Positions 1 to 5,055 of a stretch of DNA of 5,335 bases are shown here, piece after piece. The position numbers were made by a program, and so were the translations under genes. The stretch covers positions 1-5,335 of the forward strand of contig MVQQ01000127.1 in NCBI GenBank assembly GCA_002067555.1. Direction: 5' to 3'. The notes below the pieces were generated by a model. It ran no database searches and was not told the DNA's origin. It worked only from the letters and a program-made list of their open reading frames with translations. The stretch comes from Syntrophorhabdus sp. PtaB.Bin184 (GTDB taxonomy: Bacteria; Desulfobacterota; Syntrophorhabdia; Syntrophorhabdales; Syntrophorhabdaceae). The number at the start of each line of letters is the position of its first letter. Position 1 is the stretch's first letter.

Positions 1-1248
1 TTTCCCGAGGAGTTCGACAAGGCCTATCAGATGGGCATCGTGACGGGCGAGTGCGGGAAGGTGGTCAACATGGCCAGGCTTGCCATCGTGGGGAGTCACG
101 CGGTAAACGGGGTGTCCCGTCTGCACAGCGAACTCCTGAAGAGTCACGTGTTCAACGATTTCTATCTCATGTACCCCGAAAGGTTCCGCAACGTTACGAA
201 CGGCATCACGCACAGGCGGTGGCTCCTGTCCGCTAACCCCGGTCTCGCTTCCCTTGTCACGGAGGCGATAGGCGAAGGGTGGACGCAGGACCTCGAGGAA
301 TTAAAAAAGATCGAGCCCCTGGCGGAAGACAGTGCCTTCAGGGACCGGTTCAACGCCATCAAGAGAGAGAACAAGTTTCGTCTGTGCAGGGCGATGGAGA
401 GGGTGTTCAACTTCAGCTTTCAAACGGATTTTCTCCTCGATTGCCAGGTAAAGAGATTTCACGAATACAAGAGGCAGCTCCTCAACGTCTTTCACGTCAT
501 CACGCTCTATAACCGTCTCAAGGAAGGACAGGTGCCGGAGGGTTTCGTGCCCCGGGTGGTCCTTTTTTCGGGGAAATCGGCGCCGGGGTACCTCATGTGC
601 AAGCTTATCATCAAGCTCATACACAACGTTTCCGAGATAGTCGCCGCCCATCCGCTCGTGAAGGACAAGCTCCAGGTGGTCTTCGTTCCGAACTACGGTG
701 TTACCATCGCCGAGGTCACCATGCCGGCGGCGGACCTGTCGGAGCAGATATCGACGGCCGGCTACGAGGCATCGGGGACGGGAAACATGAAGTTCGCCCT
801 CAACGGTGCGCTTACGATAGGCACATACGACGGCGCGAACATAGAGATACGGGAGGAAGTGGGAGAGGAAAACTTCTTCCTCTTCGGGCATCGGGCCGAG
901 GAGATCTTCGAGTTGAGAAAGCAGTACGACCCGAAAAGATACATCGAGGAGAACAAGGAACTCGCCCAGGTGATGCATCAGCTTCAATCAGGATTTTTCT
1001 CCCCTGAAGAGCCAGCCCTGTTCCAACCCATCGTGCAGGCCCTGATGGACGGCGACCGTTATTGTGTTCTGGCCGACTATTCCCTCTACGTGGCGTGCCA
1101 GGAGGAGGTGGCCCGGGCCTATAACGACAGGGACGAGTGGACACGTAAGGCGATCCTTAACGTGGCAAGGTCAGGCAAGTTCTCGAGCGATCGCGCGATC
1201 CACGAGTACGCCCGCACCATATGGAACATCTCACCGGTAACGAGGTGA
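1..1248 (+). CDS. glgP: Alpha-glucan (glycogen/maltodextrin) phosphorylase, C-terminal half, partial at 5' end
   Basis: This enzyme removes glucose-1-phosphate from the non-reducing ends of alpha-1,4-glucans in the cytoplasm, using pyridoxal phosphate (PLP). The frame is open from base 1 (reading FPEEFDKAYQ), so the first ATG at base 31 is internal and the true start lies off the left edge. Of a usual 810-840 residues, the last 415 are present. Numbering from base 1, visible blocks are VNMARLAIVGSHAVNGV (from residue 32), NGITHRRWL (about 67-75), QVKRFHEYKRQLLN (149-162, with the equivalents of rabbit muscle Lys568, Arg569, Tyr573 and Lys574), SGKSAPGY (about 190-197), and PAADLSEQ followed by EASGTGNMKFALNG. 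In the last block Lys264 (bases 790-792) is the PLP Schiff-base lysine. The C-terminus SGKFSSDRAIHEYARTIWNI is typical and complete. Family identity is very secure. Glycogen versus maltodextrin preference cannot be told from this half, so glgP is a family-level symbol. Confidence 0.96.
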   Translation, partial: FPEEFDKAYQMGIVTGECGKVVNMARLAIVGSHAVNGVSRLHSELLKSHVFNDFYLMYPERFRNVTNGITHRRWLLSANPGLASLVTEAIGEGWTQDLEELKKIEPLAEDSAFRDRFNAIKRENKFRLCRAMERVFNFSFQTDFLLDCQVKRFHEYKRQLLNVFHVITLYNRLKEGQVPEGFVPRVVLFSGKSAPGYLMCKLIIKLIHNVSEIVAAHPLVKDKLQVVFVPNYGVTIAEVTMPAADLSEQISTAGYEASGTGNMKFALNGALTIGTYDGANIEIREEVGEENFFLFGHRAEEIFELRKQYDPKRYIEENKELAQVMHQLQSGFFSPEEPALFQPIVQALMDGDRYCVLADYSLYVACQEEVARAYNDRDEWTRKAILNVARSGKFSSDRAIHEYARTIWNISPVTR

Positions 1249-1367
1249 AGACGGTTTCAAGTCTCAGGTTTCAGGTTCCAGGCTAAGGGCCAAAGAAGGG
1301 AAGTGCAGGATGTTTCCGGTTCGCATCTTTAGCTTGAGACCTGCAACCTGAGACCTGAAACCGTCTT
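1248..1367. repeat. Palindromic heptamer-repeat element, copy 1
   Basis: The left arm (1248-1286) and right arm (1329-1367) are inverted repeats of 39 nt, matching at 34 of 39 positions by my hand alignment, around a 42-nt loop. The left arm is itself built of tandem 7-mers: GTTTCAA, GTCTCAG, GTTTCAG, GTTCCAG (1254-1281). The right arm carries four complementary 7-mers: TTGAGAC, CTGCAAC, CTGAGAC, CTGAAAC (1334-1361). The ends are AAGACGG and CCGTCTT. The element starts on the last base of the phosphorylase stop codon. A related copy lies at 4778-4898. It has no coding capacity of its own, so it would have to be spread by other means if it is mobile. Confidence 0.85.
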
Positions 1368-1370
1368 TTT
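1248..1370 (+). terminator. Probable rho-independent-type terminator after the phosphorylase
   Basis: The long inverted repeat starting at the phosphorylase stop codon ends directly in a five-T run (1366-1370), the layout of an intrinsic terminator on the + strand. The 42-nt loop and 39-bp imperfect stem are much larger than a typical terminator, so the terminator role is inference. The next gene starts 77 bases further on, which fits a transcription boundary here. Confidence 0.5.
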
Positions 1371-1434
1371 GTGTCTTGACTCGTTTTTGGCGGTGTGTTA
1401 CTCAATTCAAGGTTTCTTCATTCTTGAACAGAAC

Positions 1435-1440
1435 AGGACG
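1435..1440 (+). promoter_or_regulatory. Ribosome binding site deciding the flavoprotein start
   Basis: AGGACG, with AGGA at 1435-1438, lies 8 nt before the ATG at 1447. The longer reading of this frame would begin with TTG at 1369, inside the T run of the upstream terminator-like hairpin and with no Shine-Dalgarno sequence, so 1447 is preferred. Confidence 0.6.
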
Positions 1441-1446
1441 GCGATC

Positions 1447-3375
1447 ATGGAACGATATCCGCATATCTTTCAGCCGGGGACCATCGGCAAGCTGGCCGTG
1501 AAGAACAGGATAAAGTACGCGGCCACGGAGACGAACTTCCCGTACGGTGACGGCTATGTGAGCGAGCGCGAGGTCGCCTACATGGAGGCGCAGGCGAAGG
1601 GCGGGGCGGGCATAGTGACGACCCAGGGAGCCTACCCGGACAAGAAGGGCGAGGGCAAGGGCTTCAAGGGGATGATGTCCATCAATGACGACAGGTACAT
1701 CCCCGGTCTTATGCGGATAGCCGATGTGATCCGTGCCAACGGTGCCCTTTCGAGCATCCAGATACTCCATTGCGGAAGGGAAGGCGGGATCGAGCTCGAC
1801 TATTGCCTCATGCCGTCTGTTGTTCCCCAGAAGTTGTCCTATTTCAAGCCTCCCCGGGAGATCACGAAGGAAGAGATAAAACAGGCGGTGAGGGACCACG
1901 TAGCGGCGGCCCGGCGCGCTAGGGAAGCCGGGTTCGACATGATAGAGCTCTCCGGCATCGTCGGTTACCTTCTCTCCACCTTCATATCACGGTATACCAA
2001 CAAGAGGACCGATGAGTACGGCGGGGGCCTCAAGGAACGGTGCCGGCTGATGGTGGAGGTCATCGAGGGCGTGAAGGCCGAAGTGGGCGACATGCCCGTG
2101 GGCATCCGGCTCTGCGGCCATGAACTCCTCGACGACAGGGGCGGCAACACCTTCGAAGAGAGTGTTGAAAGCTTCCGGATAGCCGAGGACGCAGGAGCGG
2201 ATTACCTCAGTGTCACCGTGGGATGGCACGAATCATCTCAGTCGGTCATCACGAGGGATGTTCCCATGGGCCACTGGCTTTACATAGCGGAGGCGGTGAA
2301 GAAGGCCGTCGACGTTCCCGTCATGATGGCCTTTCGGCAGTTTCTCCCCCATATCCCCGAGAAGGCGATCGCCGGCGGGCAGATAGATTTCGTGGAGATG
2401 TGCCGGCCCATGATAGCCGACCCCGAGTTTCCGAACAAGGTCAGGGAGGGAAGGGAAGAGGAGATCGTCCCCTGCATCGCCTGCAACGTCTGTTTCTCGC
2501 GGCTTTACTACCACCAGCCCATCATGTGCTCCGTCCGTCCCAGTCTGGGACATGAAGGCGAAGAGGCGTGGGGATACTATGGGTTCAAGCCGGCGGAGAG
2601 GAGGAAGAAGGTCGTTGTTGTCGGTGGCGGGCCTGCGGGCCTGCAGTGCGCCGAGGTGGCGGCACGCAAGGGCCATGAGGTAACGCTCTTCGAGAAGAAC
2701 GACAGGCTGGGCGGCAATATTCTCATAGCTTCCCGTGTCGATGGCGGCGCGGCGGAACTTCTGAGACCGATAGCGACCCTCGAGCAGCTCTGCCGCAAGG
2801 CGGGCGTTTCCATCAGGCTTGGCGTCACCTGTGATCCGTCGATGGTCGGCAGGGAGGCGCCCGACGTCCTCGTGGTGGCCTCAGGGCCGTCCATGAAGGG
2901 TCTGTCGAAGGGGGTCCTGACGCCTCACAGTGTGATGGCGGCGGGGGAGAAGGTCGGGCCCAGGGTTGTCATCATTGGGGCAGGGGGCGTGGGACTTGGT
3001 GTTGCCGTTTACCTTCTTCGGAGCGGTGAATACGAGATCACCGTCATAGATGAAGCGGGAAAGCCCGGCAGGGATGTCAACCCCTTTTATTTCTGGCAGT
3101 ACATGGCCCTCATGAGGAAACGGAAGGTCAGCTTCATGATGCGCACCGCTGTCAACTCCGTGGAAGACGTTCGGGTGCGTGTCACGGGACCCTCGGGCGA
3201 GGGGGTTGTCGAAGCCGACAGTGTCATAACGTCGCTCATGGCTCCGGAAGAAGGTGTATGGAAAGATACCGCGGGATCGCTTGCGAAAGAGGTGTATTTT
3301 ATCGGGGACGCGAAGAAACCGAGGCGCCTTCTGAACGCGATCCGTGACGGATACCGCTTAGGGATGGTGCTCTGA
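1447..3375 (+). CDS. OYE/TMADH-type FMN, [4Fe-4S], FAD-dependent NAD(P)H oxidoreductase (2,4-dienoyl-CoA reductase-like)
   Basis: A 642-residue, three-part redox flavoprotein, probably cytoplasmic. Residues 5-340 form an Old Yellow Enzyme-type FMN TIM barrel: FQPGTIGKLAVKNRI near the start, QILHCGREGG (105-114), TNKRTDEYGGGLKERCR (about 184-200) and CRPMIADPEFPNK (319-331). Cys343, Cys346, Cys349 and Cys361 form a C-x2-C-x2-C-x11-C [4Fe-4S] site, with the first spacings of trimethylamine dehydrogenase (TMADH) rather than C-x2-C-x3-C of FadH. VVVVGGGPAGLQCAEVAARKG (about 389-409) starts the FAD-binding Rossmann fold. VVIIGAGGVGLGVAVYLL (507-524) is a second nucleotide fold. YFIGDAKKPRRLLNAI near the C-terminus closes the FAD site. 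There is no cysteine where TMADH holds its covalent FMN. The usual catalytic HxxHGY (Tyr169/His172 in TMADH) reads SGIVGY here (Ser169, Val172), so substrate and chemistry may differ from named relatives. A ferredoxin gene overlaps its stop codon. Domain assignment is secure; substrate is unknown. Confidence 0.93.
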   Translation: MERYPHIFQPGTIGKLAVKNRIKYAATETNFPYGDGYVSEREVAYMEAQAKGGAGIVTTQGAYPDKKGEGKGFKGMMSINDDRYIPGLMRIADVIRANGALSSIQILHCGREGGIELDYCLMPSVVPQKLSYFKPPREITKEEIKQAVRDHVAAARRAREAGFDMIELSGIVGYLLSTFISRYTNKRTDEYGGGLKERCRLMVEVIEGVKAEVGDMPVGIRLCGHELLDDRGGNTFEESVESFRIAEDAGADYLSVTVGWHESSQSVITRDVPMGHWLYIAEAVKKAVDVPVMMAFRQFLPHIPEKAIAGGQIDFVEMCRPMIADPEFPNKVREGREEEIVPCIACNVCFSRLYYHQPIMCSVRPSLGHEGEEAWGYYGFKPAERRKKVVVVGGGPAGLQCAEVAARKGHEVTLFEKNDRLGGNILIASRVDGGAAELLRPIATLEQLCRKAGVSIRLGVTCDPSMVGREAPDVLVVASGPSMKGLSKGVLTPHSVMAAGEKVGPRVVIIGAGGVGLGVAVYLLRSGEYEITVIDEAGKPGRDVNPFYFWQYMALMRKRKVSFMMRTAVNSVEDVRVRVTGPSGEGVVEADSVITSLMAPEEGVWKDTAGSLAKEVYFIGDAKKPRRLLNAIRDGYRLGMVL

Positions 3376-3566
3376 TGATCCCCGTTGTCGACAAGGAAAC
3401 ATGCACAGGGTGCGCGACGTGCTGGGAGGTGTGTCCTCCCGGTGCCATACTGTTCAGGGAAGGCAAGGCCATAATCGACGAAGACCTCTGCGAGGAATGC
3501 GGCTTCTGCGCCGCCGAATGCCCGGTGAAGGCGATAGATATACCCTTTCCAACAAGAAAAGAGTAG
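3375..3566 (+). CDS. Small 2[4Fe-4S] bacterial-type ferredoxin
   Basis: A 63-residue electron carrier with two classic cluster motifs: Cys10, 13, 16 then Cys20-Pro (CTGCATCWEVCP), and Cys39, 42, 45 then Cys49-Pro (CEECGFCAAECP). In clostridial-type ferredoxins each cluster takes three cysteines from one motif and the last from the other; all eight are present. The length is normal for the family and there is no signal peptide, so it should act in the cytoplasm. Its ATG shares one base with the TGA of the flavoprotein (TGATG), which implies translational coupling. The likely partner is therefore that flavoprotein, with electrons passing between ferredoxin and its [4Fe-4S]/FMN/FAD chain; the direction cannot be read from sequence. 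Alternatively it is a non-catalytic subunit fixed to the flavoprotein. Confidence 0.95.
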   Translation: MIPVVDKETCTGCATCWEVCPPGAILFREGKAIIDEDLCEECGFCAAECPVKAIDIPFPTRKE

Positions 3567-3730
3567 AAACCGCTTGAACCGCTTGAACGGCTTGAGCGTC
3601 AAAAAATCAAGAAACGAACTATCGCGGACCGGCACCGGGTGGTATACGAGCAGGGTTGCATTCATTGTGCCCACCCTGGTCTTTCCCGTTCAAGCAGCTC
3701 AAGCTGTTCAAGCGGTTCAAGCCGCTTTTT
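3567..3730. repeat. Palindromic nonamer-repeat element
   Basis: The left arm carries three tandem 9-mers, CGCTTGAAC, CGCTTGAAC, GGCTTGAGC (3571-3597). The right arm carries four complementary 9-mers, GTTCAAGCA, GCTCAAGCT, GTTCAAGCG, GTTCAAGCC (3688-3723). Bases 3572-3597 pair with 3697-3722 over 26 positions, with 25 Watson-Crick pairs and one G-U. The loop is 99 nt and contains a possible inner stem (ACCGGGTGG near 3634-3642 with CCACCCTGGT at 3671-3680, one bulge). The element starts immediately after the ferredoxin stop codon. Its design matches the heptamer element at 1248-1367 but the repeat sequence is different. Confidence 0.85.
3572..3730 (+). terminator. Probable terminator of the flavoprotein-ferredoxin operon
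   Basis: The 26-bp stem is followed a few bases later by a five-T run (3726-3730), and the cheV promoter-like sequence starts just downstream, so a transcription end here makes sense. The 99-nt loop is far longer than in standard intrinsic terminators, so folding during transcription is less certain. Confidence 0.5.
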
Positions 3731-3737
3731 CTTCCCC

Positions 3738-3764
3738 TTAATCTATTCCCACATCCTCCGATAA
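3738..3764 (+). promoter_or_regulatory. Possible sigma-28 (FliA-type) flagellar/chemotaxis promoter for cheV
   Basis: TCCGATAA at 3757-3764 matches 7 of 8 positions of the sigma-28 -10 consensus GCCGATAA. Eleven bases upstream, TTAATCTA (3738-3745) matches about half of TAAAGTTT. It sits between the upstream T run and the cheV ribosome binding site, giving a predicted start near 3771 and a leader of about 50 nt. Chemotaxis genes are commonly in the FliA regulon, which supports the reading. The -35 match is weak. Confidence 0.45.
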
Positions 3765-3806
3765 CAATACAGATGTGTGTATTCCGATTACCGCGCTGAC
3801 ACAGCC

Positions 3807-3816
3807 AAAGGAGGGG
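3807..3816 (+). promoter_or_regulatory. Ribosome binding site deciding the cheV start
   Basis: AAAGGAGGGG lies 2-4 nt before the ATG at 3819 and is near-perfectly complementary to the 16S rRNA 3' end. It rules out the in-frame GTG at 3777, which has no such site and lies upstream of this one. Confidence 0.8.
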
Positions 3817-3818
3817 TT

Positions 3819-4778
3819 ATGGCCCAGGGGACGTCGAATATTCTTCTCGAAACGGGGACAAATGAGGTTGAGATACTGGAGCTGTATATCGATGAGGAAG
3901 GGTATCGCGGCTACTACGGTGTCAATGTCGCGAAGGTCATAGAGATCATTCCCGTTCCAAAGAACAAGATAAATCCGCCGGATTCGAAGAAAGGGATGGT
4001 TTCGGGTCTTTTCAACCATCGGAACAAGGTGGTGGTCCTCATAGACCTCGCCGTCTGGTTGGGAAAGACGAGGGTGGAGACAAAGCCCTGCAACGTCCTC
4101 ATAACGGAATTCAACAACGTCGTGACGGCCTTCATGGTGTCGGGCGTCACGCGGATACACCGCGTCACCTGGCAGGACATAAAGCCTCTTGACGGCTACA
4201 TGGAGAACGTGAGCGATGCTGTAACGGGTGTCATCGAACTCGAGAACAACCTCGTTTTTCTCCTTGATCTCGAGAAGGCCATCGCGGAGCTGAATCCCGA
4301 ACTGGCGCTGAAGGCCCCTTCGGCGGCCGCGGAGGGACGCCTGGAATTCAGTCTCGAGAGACCTATAAAGGTGCTACATGCCGACGATTCCAACGTGATA
4401 CGGCACAACGTGCGGGCCCGCCTGGAAGAGCACGGACATTTCACCGTCCATTCGGTGGGCAACGGCGAGGAGGCGTGGAACCATCTGGTGAGCCTGAGGG
4501 AAAAGGCCCTGGCCGAAGGGGTTGGCATGACGGAACTCGTGGACGTGGTCCTCACTGACATAGAGATGCCCGGCATGGATGGTTACCACCTGTGCAAGAG
4601 GATCAAGGAATCGGCGGAATTCAAGGACATTCCCGTCATCCTCTTCTCGTCTCTCATCACGGACAAGCTCATCCATAAGGGCCAGTCCGTGGGCGCCGAC
4701 GGTCAATTCTCGAAACCCGACCTCAGCCTCCTATCCTTCATGAAGGACCTCGTGGAGAAAAGACAGAAGGCAGCATAA
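3819..4778 (+). CDS. cheV: Chemotaxis protein CheV (CheW domain fused to response-regulator receiver domain)
   Basis: A 319-residue cytoplasmic coupling protein. CheV links chemoreceptors to CheA through its CheW-like domain, and its receiver domain is phosphorylated by CheA, which in studied bacteria is tied to adaptation. Residues about 15-158 are the CheW domain, with VAKVIEIIP (37-45), GLFNHRNKVVVLIDL (63-77) and VTGVIELENNLVFLLDLEK (135-153). Residues about 183-315 are the receiver: Asp189/Asp190 in HADDSN (acidic pocket), Asp247 in VLTDIEMPGMDGY (phosphoacceptor), Ser277/Ser278 in LFSSL, and Lys299 in SKPD. All residues needed for phosphotransfer are therefore intact. Length and domain order are typical. 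No other chemotaxis gene lies in the window, so it appears as an orphan with its own promoter rather than part of a che operon. Confidence 0.95.
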   Translation: MAQGTSNILLETGTNEVEILELYIDEEGYRGYYGVNVAKVIEIIPVPKNKINPPDSKKGMVSGLFNHRNKVVVLIDLAVWLGKTRVETKPCNVLITEFNNVVTAFMVSGVTRIHRVTWQDIKPLDGYMENVSDAVTGVIELENNLVFLLDLEKAIAELNPELALKAPSAAAEGRLEFSLERPIKVLHADDSNVIRHNVRARLEEHGHFTVHSVGNGEEAWNHLVSLREKALAEGVGMTELVDVVLTDIEMPGMDGYHLCKRIKESAEFKDIPVILFSSLITDKLIHKGQSVGADGQFSKPDLSLLSFMKDLVEKRQKAA

Positions 4779-4898
4779 AGACGGTCCCAGGTCTCAGGTC
4801 CCAGGTCTCAGGTTAAAGGCCAAAGAAACACGCTCTCTGTAAGGTTCCGATGCCCTAGTCAGTAATTGTGTTGACAACCGGTCCCCTTTCACCGTCTT
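4778..4898. repeat. Heptamer-repeat element, copy 2, with decayed right arm
   Basis: The first 50 or so bases align directly with copy 1 at 1248: AAGACGGT, then heptamers, then a shared GGCCAAAGAA. The heptamers are GTCCCAG, GTCTCAG, GTCCCAG, GTCTCAG (4784-4811), which is a perfect tandem 14-mer. The right end retains only ACCGTCTT (4891-4898), the mirror of the left terminus; the expected right-arm heptamers are gone. Total length is 121 bp against 120 bp for copy 1. It begins on the last base of the cheV stop codon. Without the right arm or a T run at the stem base it is a weaker terminator candidate. Confidence 0.7.
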
Positions 4899-4927
4899 TC
4901 TTTGGCGACCGGCGACCCTCTTTATCC

Positions 4928-4954
4928 TTGACACCCGGGTGGTCGTTATATAAT
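4928..4954 (+). promoter_or_regulatory. Strong sigma-70-type promoter for the exported protein gene
   Basis: TTGACA (4928-4933) and TATAAT (4949-4954) are both perfect consensus hexamers. The spacer is 15 bp, one or two shorter than the usual 16-18. Transcription should begin near 4961, leaving a leader of about 95 nt before the gene. The two perfect boxes in an intergenic gap make chance unlikely. Confidence 0.72.
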
Positions 4955-5010
4955 CTGCATTTTAAGGTTTCGACAGGTGACGGGGCGGTATTCGGCAGGT
5001 GGAGGAGACC

Positions 5011-5037
5011 GTCGTTGTCAAGCGCGTGCACAACGAT
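5011..5037 (+). promoter_or_regulatory. Leader hairpin just upstream of the ribosome binding site
   Basis: GTCGTTGT (5011-5018) pairs with ACAACGAT (5030-5037), seven Watson-Crick pairs plus one G-U, around an 11-nt loop. The stem ends 4 nt before AAGGAGG at 5042. It could shield the leader from nucleases or modulate ribosome access. It matches no riboswitch class that I recognise. Confidence 0.35.
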
Positions 5038-5041
5038 CAAA

Positions 5042-5048
5042 AAGGAGG
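5042..5048 (+). promoter_or_regulatory. Ribosome binding site with two adjacent ATG codons
   Basis: AAGGAGG is followed by ATGATG at 5053-5058. Spacing from GGAGG is 4 nt to the first ATG and 7 nt to the second, so the second (5056) is the better-spaced start. Either gives the same protein apart from one extra Met. Confidence 0.7.
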
Positions 5049-5055
5049 GGGAATG

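Noticed and set aside
301..987. 228-codon open frame on the minus strand inside the phosphorylase gene
   Set aside because: It is antisense to a strongly conserved coding region and its translation shows no domain; it is a GC-rich codon shadow.
1376..1404. TTGACT at 1376-1381 as a -35 box, or TTGGC...TTAC near 1387-1401 as a sigma-54 site, for the flavoprotein operon
   Set aside because: No convincing -10 box lies 16-18 nt from TTGACT, and the sigma-54 reading has wrong spacing and lacks the GC of the -12 element. A promoter is expected in this gap but I cannot name it.
1369..1446. In-frame TTG at 1369 as start of the flavoprotein, adding 26 residues
   Set aside because: It falls in the T run of the hairpin, lacks a ribosome binding site, and the extra residues do not resemble the family N-terminus, which begins at MERYPHIFQP.
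3087..3674. 195-codon minus-strand open frame across the 3' end of the flavoprotein, the ferredoxin and part of the nonamer element
   Set aside because: It runs antisense to two clear genes and through a repeat arm, with no recognisable motif or ribosome binding site.
1248..4898. Repeat elements as CRISPR arrays
   Set aside because: The units are 7 or 9 bp with no spacers between them and are arranged as inverted arms, so they are not CRISPR repeats.
4904..4917. Tandem GGCGACC x2 as a third short-repeat array
   Set aside because: Two units with no inverted partner nearby are not enough to claim an element.
4971..5050. Leader of the exported protein gene as a known riboswitch or part of a tmRNA-like RNA
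   Set aside because: Only a single simple hairpin is visible; there is no conserved aptamer core, tRNA-like end or tag frame that I can recognise.
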